Below are positions 1 to 10,795 of a stretch of DNA of 64,000 nt, piece by piece. This DNA comes from Sclerodactyla briareus (Eukaryota > Echinodermata > Holothuroidea > Dendrochirotida > Sclerodactylidae), in the NCBI GenBank assembly GCA_026419785.1, contig JAODTK010003555.1, positions 992,001-1,056,000 of the forward strand, read 5' to 3'. How positions within the stretch are numbered: position 1 is the first letter of the stretch; each line of letters opens with the position of its first letter. The notes below the pieces were generated by a model, which saw only the letters and a program-made list of their open reading frames with translations, made no database searches and had not been told where the DNA came from. The position numbers and the translations under genes are program-made.

Positions 1-824
1 GGATTTCACTCCAATAGAAGCCATGAAACTGTCAGACAGAAATTGCAAGGTGTAACAATTCTGCCCCTGAAACTGGAAGCGCCACAATTACCAAACACAG
101 CAAAAGGGTGTGTACTCAATACATAAGCCCGTCTGCTAAATTGTAAAATGTTCAAGTATGAAGTTTTTGTCTTCACTACAAAACAGTAGTAAGTAATTAG
201 ACGGCTCCAGTGCGAAGAGATTCTACTGTATGATGGACCCTTCAAAGTTCAAAACACTTTTCAGAATTTGAAGACGAAAATAGGGTAAGGTTGTTAGGAC
301 TCACACGGCTTGCTGCAATAGCTGCAAAACTGAGTTGCAGAGAGATCACAACATGATCCTTTTGTGAAAAAAAGCTTGAGGCAAAATACTAGTCATTGAG
401 TGCCATTTTGTTTGGTTTTCTTTTCTTTAAGATTTCAAAATTTGAACAACGAACCCCCATGGTTTCTGAACGTGGGGATCATTTGCTCTCTCATAATAGG
501 CTGTAAGTCTAGTGTAATAGACACTACAGGATTCGATATAACCCTGACATTGAGAAAACGCCAGCTATGACGTTCTCACATAAAACAGGAAACAAATATC
601 ATGTACTACCGCTGGAGGCCTATGGAACATTACAGTGATCCCCCAGAATATATGCGCCGGCTCATAAGCAATGTGTTTGAGGAGTTAGCAGTTCAAAAGG
701 TTATTACCATACTAATAACTAGACATGTGCAGGGGGTAAAACGAGACATGTTAGCCCCGCGGAACAGCCTTTGTGGACCTCATTTTAGAGGCAGCACATC
801 CTTACTAAGCCAGTATGGAGAGTT
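1..824. other. No gene recognised; unassigned sequence
   Basis: Nothing here reads as a gene. The longest ATG-initiated frame (601-834, 77 codons) shows no domain or motif and runs into a dispersed repeat. A short stretch near 720-745 resembles, in reverse, the GTGCAGG..GGTAA end found near 60435 and 36050, so a fragment of that repeat family may reach this far. The rest looks like ordinary AT-rich intergenic or intronic DNA. Confidence 0.5.
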
Positions 825-1155
825 ACAGTTATGAGATGATGATGATATTGTGTCAAAGGTCAAAGTGGGAATGACCGCCAGTACGACGTTGAACGTTTGT
901 GTACAATGTGAGGAACGATCTTTCGAAACTACCCTGCCCAAAATTACGAATTCTTGCCAACCAAAAACTAAGATTTCCCCTAGCTTATTCAACAATAACA
1001 TCCGAGAAAACATGTAATGAATTGGTTGCATTTTCAAACTGGTGGTGATAGGTTAAAAATAAGCTGTAGCGATATGCTAGGGGGAATTTGACCAATCTGT
1101 TATTCCCAAAACTGTTTGTGGTAAGCGGCGCACTTATACTACGAATGGCTTCTTA
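825..1155. repeat. Dispersed repeat, copy 1 (partner at 56465-56790)
   Basis: This stretch aligns along its whole length, with substitutions and small indels, to 56465-56790. Shared landmarks in the same order are GATATTGTGTCAA, CGTTGAACGT, GAACGATCTTTCG, AAAATAAG, AACGATAT or AGCGATAT, and TGGCTTCTT at the end. Both copies are in the same orientation. No coding capacity is evident; it is probably a non-autonomous mobile element or part of a longer one. At this locus it is followed directly by AGGTCA-family repeat units, which are missing after the second copy. Confidence 0.7.
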
Positions 1156-1450
1156 TGTCCATCCTGCCCCAGTGACTTTGATGCCTTCCTGTTGTTCAGG
1201 ATCAATTGTGGTCCACATTCTCCAAGTTTTGTTCAATACGACCAAAGTTAGAAAAATTGATGATTTATGCAAATTTGACCTTGACCTTGAAATGACCTTC
1301 ATGTTGTTTCGGGACTAAACACAGTCCACATCCACCGAAGTTTGTTCAATCCAACAATGTTAGAAAAAATTGTGAAAAGCACAAATTTGACCCTAGTGAC
1401 CTTGAAAGTCAACGTCATGTATTCGGGACCAAACTTTTGTCTCCACCCAC
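1155..1450 (-). repeat. AGGTCA-family tandem repeat (about two units)
   Basis: About two units of 120-140 bp contain ordered blocks: a TTGTTCAAT block, a TTAGAAAAA block, AAATTTGACC, GTGACCTTGAAA and TTCGGGACCAAAC, then CCACCCACCAAGTT. The same order occurs at 60440-60840 and, in reverse complement, at 35530-35870. TGACCT half-sites occur at 1277-1297. The strand given takes the AGGTCA-reading direction of the 35.3-kb copy as plus. Confidence 0.65.
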
Positions 1451-1534
1451 CAAGTTCTGTCTGTCAATCAGTATGTCTATTTCAGATATTCAAAACTTAC
1501 CCAGATTGGACCATGACCCCACCCCCGCACCAGT

Positions 1535-1640
1535 GAACATTGGGCAATAACACAAAGTCCAGGTTGTTCACCCCATCGCCCTTCTCATTTTGTCAGACTT
1601 TTCGTCCACAATTGGACTTGGTTTAAAAATTTGTCAGGAA
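1535..1640. repeat. Dispersed repeat fragment (partner at 21600-21725)
   Basis: This segment shares, in order, CATTGGGCAATAACACAAAG, TCACCC, CCCTTCTCAT, TTGTCAG or TTGCCAG, and CACAATTGG or CAAAATTGTCC with 21600-21725, same orientation. A GATAACACAAAACC block near 32780 may be a third remnant. No coding potential is seen. Confidence 0.55.
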
Positions 1641-3160
1641 ATTTCACCTTCAGATGTACAGTCTTAAACCTGTTCATCTAATCTAGGCTGCCTAATCACA
1701 CAGTCCCACTGTCCAAAATGGTAACCCTTGGACATATAATGTTAATCATGTGCTGGTCGAATTCCATGGAAGTTATTTTCTCTCTTTTATTTTTATAGGA
1801 GTTTTACATGAGGCATAGTTAGGGCACAGTGCATGGTGGAGAAGATTTTTTTTTATAAGGGCGACGTGAAGACCGGACCCTTGCCACGGCTCCAACGGAA
1901 GGATCCAAACTTTTGAGGTGGCTGGAGGTCTACCCAACCCTTCTACACGGCGGATTGTGAGTGGCAACATGGGTGAGGCAGAATCAGGGCCTGGTAAGCA
2001 GGCTTCAATTCCAAATAACATCATCAAAACACAAGTAATCATGTCTCTCCTCGTTGGTTTGTTGGTTCATTAGTCCCGATCTGATCATCATTATTCACTC
2101 GCACCATTACACCATACTGCGATCAAGTAAAAAATTGGCGGGTGAGTGCAGCTCGCCACTGGTCAGGCGATGCAGTTTTGTTGGCGAACTGTGATTGGGC
2201 GTTAATTAAATCCAGTAGGTTACCCAATTGTCGCAACAGTTCATTACGCTAGGCTCGGTTTACATCAACAGGCTAAACGATTCCAAGGCATTCTCCACAA
2301 CTCATCTGTCCAGGCCATTGGTGACTCGAAATGGGGGTCTCTATATTGGGTGTTATTCCCACAATGAAACTTATTGTCCACATCCTTTGGAGTGGAGGAA
2401 AGATTATTTGTCTGTCAACACATTATGCTCCAGATGCTGTGTTTGCTATGAAAGGGTATTCAGAAAGAAAGGTGTTTCCACATTTGAAAGTGTACAATGG
2501 TTGGTGTTACAATGTTTTCAGTGTCATCGTCCAGGATTTACCAGGATTGAGATTTCAGCAGCAAAAGAGGAGAGAGGGTAGTGGGGAAGGTATGAGACGT
2601 GCATGTTAGGGATACAAAAAGTCTTAATCAGTTTGACCGATCCTACACCTACGGCATATTTGCCTGCAGCTACCAAGACATTTACGATTGCGCTTGTTTT
2701 GTGGTCAAGGGGTAGGGAGATGCCCAGTACCATCGGCACAGTTTCTTATCCAGCCGGTGTCCATAAATGAGTAAAATTATAACATTTCGTTGGGAAAACA
2801 TGTCAAAATGATTCCACATTGCTGAACATCCTGAACATTTCAGAATTTGAGTTATGTTTCATGTACCTAGCAGGCGAACTCAGCAAAGAAAAACTGCCTG
2901 TTCATCCTGCAGACTCCCTACTGCAATGGTTGCATATTCTACCCAAGAGTCCAACCTAATTGATGGCCCATGCACTTGCATGTAGGAGTCCCACAGGGCG
3001 GTAAAATATCAGCTTGTTAGCCCTGTTGTCAGTGCCGGTAGGAAGGTATTTTAAGTGCGCTGGGGGCAAGGGGGGGGCAATGGGGGGGGGAGCAATGGTG
3101 ATTGATCTGGGGGAGGAGTCGAGAGGAGGGGTTTTCACAGGTGGCCCCCAGACGTTGTGT
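1641..3160. other. No gene recognised; weak ORFs only
   Basis: I see no recognisable gene. Two overlapping plus-strand frames (2228-2581 and 2331-2609, 117 and 92 codons) and one minus-strand frame (1773-2042, 89 codons) are open, but none shows a known domain, and two frames overlapping on one strand cannot both be coding. 3060-3115 is a run of G-rich sequence with three poly-G tracts. Confidence 0.4.
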
Positions 3161-3164
3161 GGTG

Positions 3165-3290
3165 CAATATAGCACACTTCAGCATTTTTGAATACAGATA
3201 ATTGGCATTGTCAAAATCGTTGCAATTTCCAGGTGGCTGTCAATGTAATCTGGTACAATATAGTACACCTGACTAAACAATGCCCTGATT
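3165..3290. repeat. Dispersed 'GGTGCAATA..GCACACCT' repeat, copy 1
   Basis: The core pattern is GGTGCAATATAGCACAC or GGTACAATATAGTACACC followed by TAAACA. It recurs at 4970-5060 (GGTGCAGTAGAGCACACC) and 30940-31030 (GGTGCAATGAAGCACGCC), each time with a purine/pyrimidine-shuffled palindromic centre. Here two half-related cores lie about 80 bp apart (near 3160 and 3250). All three copies lie close to a poly-G or G-rich tract or a satellite. No coding capacity is seen. Confidence 0.5.
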
Positions 3291-3474
3291 GAGATACGCC
3301 AAATACCAAATTGAGATCCCACTCCCTCCCGAAGGGATGTGTTTCGGGGTCGCCCTTTTGAAGGTGGATTGTCGTCTTGGGCAATTTGCTACCATTTGCA
3401 TGGCGGTCCATAGATTGCGCCAGAATGCAGAGTGTGAATTAAACTGACTGTGAGTGAATATTTTGTAACAACCC

Positions 3475-4855
3475 ACATATACTCCAGAATGTGATATTAT
3501 CGTACAATAGGAATACTATTGTATCAATAGTGAATACTATTGTATCACCACATAACACTCCGAGAAATGATGACTAACTACATATCAATAGTTTTATCTA
3601 TTGTAACACACATACCTCCACAATGAACGAATAATATTGTATCAATAGTGAATACTATTATCAACCACATCCACTTCCATAATGAGTGAATATATTGTAT
3701 CAATAGTTAATACTATTGTAACACTCGACATATCTCCAGAAATGATTGAATGCTATTTGTATCATTAGTGAATACTAATTGTATCACCCATACATCCAGA
3801 TGATGACTACTATGTTTCAATAGTGAATACTATTGTATAATCACCACATACACTCCAGCAATGATGATCCATGTAATCAATAGTGAATACATTGTATCAC
3901 CACATACACTCCGGAAAGAAGAATACTATTGGTATCCTTAGTGAATAATATTGTAACACCCCATACACTCCAGAAATGATGAACTATTTATCAAATAGTT
4001 AATACTATTGTATCACCACATAAACTCCAGAAATGATGAATAACCTATTGTATCAATATGAATACTATTTATCACCAATACACTCAGACATGATGAATAC
4101 TATTGTTCAATAGTGAATCCTATTGTAATCACCACATACCCTCCAGAAGGATGATACTAACATATCAATAGTGAATACTTATTGTAACACCACATACACT
4201 CCAGAAAAATGATAATAATATTGTATCACTAGTGATACTATTGTATCACCACAATACACTCCAAAATGATAATACCATTGTAATCAATATGAATACTATT
4301 GTTATCACTACTACACGCCAAAATGAGATACTATTGGTATCAATAGTGAATACTATTGTATCACCACATAAACTCCAGAAATGATGAATACCATTGTATC
4401 AATAGTGAATACTTATTGTAACACCACATACACTCCAGAAATGATGAATACTATTGTATCAATAGTGAATACATTGTATCACCACATACACTCCAGAAAT
4501 GATGAATACCATTGTATCAATAGTGAATACTATTGTATCACCACATAAACTCCAGAAATGATGAATACTATTGTATCAATAGTGATACTATTGTATCACC
4601 ACATAAACTCCAGAAATGATGAATACCATTGTATCAATAGTGAATACTATTGTATCACCACATACACTCCAGAAATGATGAATACTATTGTATCAATAGT
4701 GAATACTATTGCATCACTGCATACACTCCAGAAATGATGAATACCATTGTATCAATAGTGATACTATTGTATCACCACATACACTCCAGAAATGATGAAT
4801 ACTATTGTATCAATAGTGATACTATTGTAACACCACATACATCCAGAAATGCTAT
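3475..4855. repeat. 59-bp satellite with dimeric order, about 24 copies
   Basis: The unit, about 58-59 bp, reads roughly ACCACATACACTCCAGAAAT then GATGAATACTATTGTATCAA then TAGTGAATACTATTGTATC. Each unit holds a perfect hairpin, ACTATTG-TAT-CAATAGT. Copies from 3475 to about 4330 are degenerate with many 1-base indels; copies from about 4370 are nearly identical. In the homogeneous part AATACCATTG and AATACTATTG alternate strictly over eight consecutive units, giving a dimeric period of about 117 bp. A 73-codon frame across 4650-4871 is only the repeat translated. Confidence 0.95.
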
Positions 4856-4969
4856 ACTAGGTTTAGAGTAGCGTGGACAGGGAACTGAAGTGTTGCTCCA
4901 CGAGTTCTCATGAATGCAAAATGGTTGTGACATTGCCACTTTGAAGGACACCTGCAGAATCAGGTGTTA
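4856..4969. other. Short spacer between satellite and dispersed repeat
   Basis: About 110 bp of unassigned sequence after the last satellite unit. No feature is seen. Confidence 0.4.
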
Positions 4970-5060
4970 AAAGGGCAATACAAAAAATTCAATTACTTTG
5001 GTGCAGTAGAGCACACCTAAACACCCACTCCATTTTGTGAACATTTTTGCAGTTTCAACT
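4970..5060. repeat. Dispersed 'GGTGCAATA..GCACACCT' repeat, copy 2
   Basis: GGTGCAGTAGAGCACACCTA followed by AACACCCACTCCATTTTGTG matches the core and downstream block at 30950-31010 (GGTGCAATGAAGCACGCCTA, then AGCACTCGTTTTGGATG) and, more weakly, 3240-3290. It lies just after the 59-bp satellite, as copy 1 lies just before it. Confidence 0.55.
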
Positions 5061-6954
5061 TGTCTCTTGGTTTTTTTTCTCTGTCGAGGTGATGGTTCTA
5101 GGGGGCTACAGATCCGGTTTGGCTGTTCAAGGGCAGCCTCGAGCATTTTAGTACAACGGTCCCACCTAATCAACTACTCTGTTAAGGGAGTAATTTAGAT
5201 TTTTTTTTATCTAGTCTTCATAGCAGGTGGGGTTCAAGGGGAGGTAGCGTTCGTCTTACTCTGGAAAATTTCAGATGCAATTTGTTGCAATGGGAAACGG
5301 GTTGTTAAAGCCATCCTAAATATTGTCACTCAATACCATAAAATTAGAATGAGTTATAATTTTTGAGAAATGTAGGAAAAGGGTTATCTGACTCGGGGAG
5401 AGTGGGGGAGTGGAATATAACTCTGTCTCGGCTGTTGTTGGTCAGTGTATTTTTCGAGCCCGCCAATAACATTGTAGACCTAATTTGCTGAGGACGAGGA
5501 ATCCATAACATTCTGTGGCACATGCAAAATCAATGAATTGCAACACCGTTCCAGAGATATCATCCTAAATCTGATACACAGGCCTTAAAGATATCTCCCA
5601 GATCTGGAGAGAGATGACGGGAATGTCACAAAAACACCAAAGGGGCCCACTCCGCCCCGGACTGATAAAAAAAACTTTCAAGACATTTTCATGTTTATTT
5701 TTATCCAACGGTATACTTACCAGAATAGCTTCTTGTATTTTTCCAAATATGTAAAAACTTTGTTATAGGAATTGCCTTCCAACATAATATTTGGATATCA
5801 AAGTTTAGACACAAGCCAGTAGAGCAGAATAAATAGGTAAGGCCACCCTTATACACACCGAGTATACATCATGAAATTAAACTGCTGCATAAAAAAAAAA
5901 GCATCTAAGATATCTCAGACAAAATTAGAATATAGGTCCGTGATCTAGGTTAAGAACACGAATTATGAATTATTAATTATTCAATGATTAATCAATTAAC
6001 AATTATGCAATTTAATAGGTAGATGGACTTAATCATCACAGAAATAGCTCCAACCGGCTCCTTCTGAAGAATAAAATGGAAAGTGAACTAGCCAGGTACT
6101 CTGGCATGCTAACCCCGTAACCTTTTGAATTTAAAAACCTCTTCAGATTGTTAAAATCATTTGTGGTCAGATTATAGCAAACTTTGTTTATTTGATCCGA
6201 GTAGCTGCTTATCCACGGCATTACCTAGCTTGGGTCTTTCCACATAAGGCCAAGTGAAAAAGAAAAAAAATTGTTTAGCGTCCGTTTTCGAAAAAGAGGC
6301 GGCACCTTTTTTTTTTCTTTTTGTTCTGGCGTACCGGACCATTGCTTATCAAGATGTTTATATACCGATGGTGTTTTTTTGCTTTTGTTCCCACATGTCC
6401 CTTTCTCAGAGGGAGGACGGCCTCTCTCATTCCTTTTTAATTCATGGTTCTAACGGGGTATACTAACCTAAAACAGCTCAAATTGTTCTTTTGTCAAGAG
6501 CAGATGATTTCAGGAGTTAGACTCCCAAAATATTCTTTCAAAAAAAGTTATGGGACCCGAATGAGCCGAAAATGAATGAGAAAAAAAGAAAATTTCAGAA
6601 CCTTTTAAAAAAGGGGGCGGAGGGGACGATAAACATGAAATAATTTATTTTGCCTAAGTTAAGGTAAAGAGTGTCATGAAGAGCTGTCATCTCTTAGCTA
6701 GAGGAATACGGTTAGTTTAGGGTACAGTAAGTACCCCCCCCCAACTATAATCCAAAGGTTCAAAACTAACAGTGCACATACCCATGTAAAATTGCCCCGG
6801 TGTGACATACAGAAGCCAATCTCCTCTGTTGGTAAGGTTGTATTATTTCTGTAAAAATTCTGTGTTAGCAGGACAGGTTTAAACTGATTTTATTGTCTTG
6901 CCCTGAATGAATCAGGATGACAGTAGAGGAACTGATTAGATTTTAATCATAAAA
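5061..6954. other. No gene recognised; AT-rich sequence
   Basis: I see nothing coding. 5630-6020 is AT-rich. Small minus-strand (6036-6221) and plus-strand (6254-6466, 6271-6453) frames of 60-70 codons cross oligo-A and oligo-T tracts and show no motif. A poly-C tract lies at about 6735-6743. Confidence 0.4.
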
Positions 6955-7515
6955 TATGCTAATCACGTGGTCTGATTTGTCGGATTTTCATGAAAATTGT
7001 GGATGTGGATCCACCTTTGATCCTGATCATTGAAGGTACGGCTGAGGTCAGTAGAGGTCATTGTGTGTGCCGAATTGTGGCATTGAAAATATTCCAATTT
7101 CCAACTTAGTAAGACTTTCGCCAAACTCAGTAGGTATGGGTTCGTTTAACAATTTTCTGGGTCTGATATGTTTGATGTTCATGAATTTGTTTGAAGTTCC
7201 ATCATATAATACCTTCTGTTAGAATAAAGCCTGATAAACGAGGTAAACCATAGCTCTGTGACAATTTTTACTGCTGTTATAGCCTCATTGTATGTGAGAT
7301 ATTTCATAATTTATTCCAATTCCAACTTGGTAAGGAATTCGCAAACTCAGTAAGGTATGGTCTGTAACATTTTCTGAATCTTTCATGTGTTGTGTTCATG
7401 AATTTGATTGAATTCCATCATATAATAGCTTCTGGTAGATTAGCACTGGGGAACGAGTAGACCATAGCCCCTGTGACAGTTTTACTGCCGTTATAAGTTT
7501 GCCCAAGCCATTTGA
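6955..7515. repeat. 223-bp tandem duplication within a dispersed repeat family
   Basis: Copy 1 starts at about 7092 and copy 2 at about 7313. Shared blocks in order are TTCCAA-TTCCAACTT, TAAG-ACT/AAT-TCGC, AAACTCAGTA, GTTCATGAATTTG, TTCCATCATATAATA, GAACGAG or AACGAG, GACCATAG, and ACTGC-GTTATA. The leading part (6955-7090), with TTTTCATGAAAATTGTGG and GATCCTGATCA, resembles 38690-38990. The period is seen directly; the family link to 38.7 kb is by shared order of short blocks. Confidence 0.7.
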
Positions 7516-8340
7516 TTAGTTGATTAGACCTACAAAAGTACTATACATTTTTTTCTTTCCTCTCTTCTTTCCTGGGGATCATGCCCCCCCCCCTCGGAAT
7601 GTGCCTGGATTTGCACCATATTCACTTTCCCTTGTACATACAATACAAAATGCATAAAACCATATGTCCCTGAATATAACATCTTCTCGCTTACTGAAGC
7701 CCCACGTATTTACAGGGTAATAGCTCTCCCACAATCTGTCCCATCACCTAATTTTGTTTCATTCAAGCCCGGTAACTCTTGGAATGTCTGTGATGTGGTG
7801 CTGTAATATGTCAATTATATGTCAAATAGCATTAAAAGATAAGACAAAATGTGGAGGTTTCCTAAGGAGTATATTTTGCGACAATCCTTGACGAGATGCA
7901 TGGGGGATAGTTTGTTGTGTGTGGTGGAGATGGGATAGGGTAGCGGTGCTGCCTTGTTGTCGGGGGTGGGGGGGGGTGGGGGTGGGGGAGGGGGGGATGG
8001 CAATGTCCTGCTGCCTTTGAAAAAGAAAAGGCATGATCAATGAAGGAAATATTGATTTTAAAAGGCAAGGAGGCCCGGCTTCTGAAAGATTTAGTACATT
8101 TCCAGGTTGGCTTTTGGTCCAAAAAGTTGAGTTGACTGAGCGATAAAACTTTATATTCAAATTGGGTATGTATGGAGAGAATAGTGGGGGGGGGGAAGGG
8201 GGAAGAAGGAGTGAAAGCATTAAGAGACTTTTGTTTTAAGAGTCAAGCTTATTGGTAATTTATTTTAGAATTTTATGTGTTATTGTGAAATATGTGATTT
8301 CGTTTGCCTGACAATAGGCTGCATTAATATTTGTTTTGTG
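7516..8340. other. No gene recognised; G-rich microsatellite-like tracts
   Basis: Three overlapping minus-strand frames (7815-8220) are proline-rich only because they translate the poly-G/GGGGGT tracts at 7960-7998 and 8187-8199. No feature beyond these tracts is supported. Confidence 0.45.
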
Positions 8341-8344
8341 TAGT

Positions 8345-8415
8345 GAATATAAACCACCGACAGCGCAACCAGGCGAGACAGACAACTTTTTGCCGGATCG
8401 CCTCGTATTGCGTAA
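8345..8415. repeat. Short dispersed repeat (partner at 40045-40105)
   Basis: AAACCACCGACAGCGCAACC then AGGCGAGACA, GGATCGCCT and CGTA line up with AAACCACTGATCGCGCACC, AGGCGAGACA, GCGATCGCCTT and CGTA at 40045-40105 in the same orientation. About 60 bp are shared. It may be the conserved core of a longer decayed element. Confidence 0.55.
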
Positions 8416-9370
8416 CCCCCATTATTAAAAAAAAAATTGTGCCACATTCCTATTGTGGTGCTCCATGTCAATACACAGTTCGAGTCCCAGTCAATCTCAA
8501 ATCTATTCAAGTCGAGTTCCTTGGTGTCTTAATCCTCTTACGAACTTGGCAATTTCAGCAAATATCTGGTTTAAGGTTCCAAACAGCAAGTTCTTGCAGT
8601 CAGTTGCATCCTCCCCCACAAACAACGAGTATTTTAATAACGTTGCATTAACTCATTCCCAAAATTTGATTGCTTTCACCTGTACCTGAATTTAGTGTTG
8701 GATGAGGTCATGACAATAGCCATGTAATAGCAAATTGGCAAAGCCACATGTCAAAACTCATTGGATAAATGCCCTTGAATCAACCCCCTATAACACCTAA
8801 CCCCACCCTGATCTGCCCCCTCCCCCCACTCTCTACAATCTGCTGACTGTAGGACCGTAGTAATATTCGACAGCGCAGATATCACTTAGAAGCATTTGTT
8901 CTTTGCATCTCAAAATCATCACCATTTTCCATCCTCTCCACAGACGAGCGAGCACAGTGTCTCATTAGAAGTGTGGCCATTTTCATTAAATATGACTATA
9001 ATTCTATTTATTAAATCCTGACAGCCGAACCCCACCAAATTTCAGAATCCCCTATAATGCAATGTCAGTTGGTAAAACCTGAACTTTCTACAATCTTGTA
9101 CCAAACAACTATCGATAGGATTGGGATGAAAAGTCAAAATGTTTACAGTAATATATAATAAATCTATTATGTCTGAGTGAATTCACTTTTCACCTCTTTT
9201 TGCTTCAGATTCAACAACATAGCCCTTTACTGTGTAAGGCTATGGCGTGCTTTTGCAATCAATTCCCAGTTGTTGGCTAGCCCTGGAAATTTTCCTCCCA
9301 TGGAGGAAAATCATGACAGCGTCCTAAAAACAATAAAGCCACTTCTTCAATTAATCACCCAATCTATTTT
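8416..9370. other. No gene recognised
   Basis: Only chance frames are seen (8331-8651 and 8453-8689, overlapping on the same strand). The 9177-9587 frame becomes long only because it runs through the poly-A tract at 9418-9578 as poly-lysine. Confidence 0.45.
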
Positions 9371-9426
9371 CACTACTCAACGTACCCCATATTGCACGTT
9401 GCCACCCCACCCCGCGCAAAAAAAAA

Positions 9427-9458
<32 letters not shown>

Positions 9459-9514
9459 AAAGAAAACAAAAAAAAAAAAAACAAAAAACAAAAAAAAAAA
9501 AAAAAAAAAGAAAG

Positions 9515-9549
<35 letters not shown>

Positions 9550-9640
9550 AAGGAAAAAAAAAAAAAAAAAAAAAAAAACCACATTGAACATCTGGCAACC
9601 TTTTACAGTAGTCTGGGCTGGCTACCCTATGTCCTTCTTA
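9371..9640 (+). repeat. Left inverted flank of the GC-rich island, split by poly-A
   Basis: Two blocks (outer 9371-9417, inner 9579-9640) match, in reverse complement and in the same outer-to-inner order, the sequence at 15616-15725. Shared strings include CCATATTGCACGTT against AACGTGCAATATGG-like CCAAAGTGCAATATG, CCACCCCACCCCGCGC against GCGCGGGTGGGGTG, CATTGAACATCTGG against CCATATGTTCAATG, and ACAGTAGTCTGGGCTGGC against GCCAGCCCGGACTACTGT. The left copy is interrupted by a 160-bp poly-A at exactly the junction of the two blocks. Confidence 0.8.
9418..9578. repeat. Long interrupted poly-A tract
   Basis: About 160 bp of A with scattered single G and C. It sits between CGCGC and CCACATTGAAC, two halves that are contiguous in the inverted partner at about 15675 (TTCAATGGGCGC read in reverse). 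It is therefore an insertion or expansion inside the left inverted flank, such as a retroposon tail or slippage growth. All open frames here are low-complexity artefacts. Confidence 0.9.
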
Positions 9641-10204
9641 TTTGTCCAGGTGACGGTTAAGTTCATGAGCTCTTGGCTAAGAATTCATCGATTTTTCATT
9701 CATCGCCGAAATCACCCATCTGCTTTCACAATCAATGCAGATCTTCTAGGAGCATTTTTCTTCCTACGTCGTCTATCAGTATATTTTTATCCTTAGCGGT
9801 TGCGTGAATATTGGTTTTGATTTATTCTACCCCCGTCGATCCCGTTTTGCCAGTCCATATTTAGCCTAGCTGCTCCTACACAATAGGTTTTGTGCATGGC
9901 TTCCCCCAAGCCTAACACCACGCGGTGTGTGGGCTCCTATTGTGTTTAGGATCAGTAGGGCTGGACTGTTTGTCCGGGTGCTTTCCTACCGCTGAGCACC
10001 CCCCCCCCCCTCCTTCCCTCCCTCCCTTCCTTGGTTTTTCCCCTTCCCGCCCGTCCCTTCTCCGCGGGTGTGGTTGTCTCTTCTTCCTCTCCGCGCGCGG
10101 CGCTAGGGAATGTCCGCAAGACCGATAGATGCGGGGGAAGGGGGATACTTTGTTCTTAAACTGTCTTGGAGTCTAAGTTAACACGTCTTATCGTGAGTTA
10201 ATTA
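9641..10204. other. Start of the GC-rich island, with an inverted repeat
   Basis: TCCTACACAATAGG at about 9875 and CCTATTGTGTTTAGGA at about 9935 are inverted copies separated by about 50 bp, giving a possible stem of about 14 bp with one bulge. After it comes a poly-C/CCCTT pyrimidine stretch (9995-10070) and a GC-rich GCGCGCGGCGC block. No coding frame of interest. The style fits an rDNA intergenic spacer but does not prove it. Confidence 0.4.
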
Positions 10205-10795
10205 CTCCACCGCCGATTACTTGTAATTTTTGTATAGTCTTAACTGCAATACACTACGGTTATGACATTTTCGCATATCATGTCGAATTTATTCCTTCTT
10301 GTGATATTGCTTTTGTAATACCGTTCGTTTTCGGCTGATGGTTTGTAGTTCGTATATTCTTATACTGCAAGACACTCTACTATGCAGTGCGCTATCATGT
10401 CGGAAGTGATTCCTATTTTGTTATATTGTTACCGGCCGATGATTTGTATTTTGTGATAGTCGTATACATCAATACACTATATGTGACATAATCGCATATC
10501 ATGTCGGAATGATTCCATCTGTGATATCACTATGCTCTACCTTTTCGGTATCGGCTAATCGGCTTTACTTATGTATTTTGTATAGTCGTTAGACTGCCAT
10601 ACCTGATATCTGTTATTGTACTACGTTTCGGCGAGGAGGTATACTCTGAAAGGATATGTTCCGTACGGCTGTGTTTTTATTTTTTGTATAATCTTATACT
10701 GCAATACCCTCGTATTATGACATATCACATTCAGGTCGGAAGTGATTCCTATTTGTGATATTGTTATTGTATACAATCGTTCGGGATGAGGTAAT
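10205..10795. repeat. Tandem repeat of about 105-118 bp, about five copies
   Basis: Recurring blocks in order are CGGCTGATGG or CGGCCGATGA, TTTGTATAGTCTTA, ACTGCAATACACT, ATGACAT, CGCATATCATGTCGGAAT, GATTCCTATTTGTGATATTG and TATTGTA. The CGGC-GATG block recurs at about 10330, 10432, 10550 and 10668. The units are AT-richer than the surrounding island. Promoter-like or spacer subrepeats of rDNA often look like this, but the assignment is inference. Confidence 0.8.

Noticed and set aside
3475..4855. CRISPR-like look of the 59-bp repeat with hairpin
   Set aside because: Contiguous head-to-tail units with no variable spacers, in a eukaryotic sequence; it is a satellite.
4650..4871. 73-codon frame in the satellite
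   Set aside because: Pure translation of 59-bp repeat units.
9177..9796. Frames of 70-136 codons over 9177-9796 on both strands
   Set aside because: They are poly-Lys or poly-Phe translations of the poly-A tract at 9418-9578.
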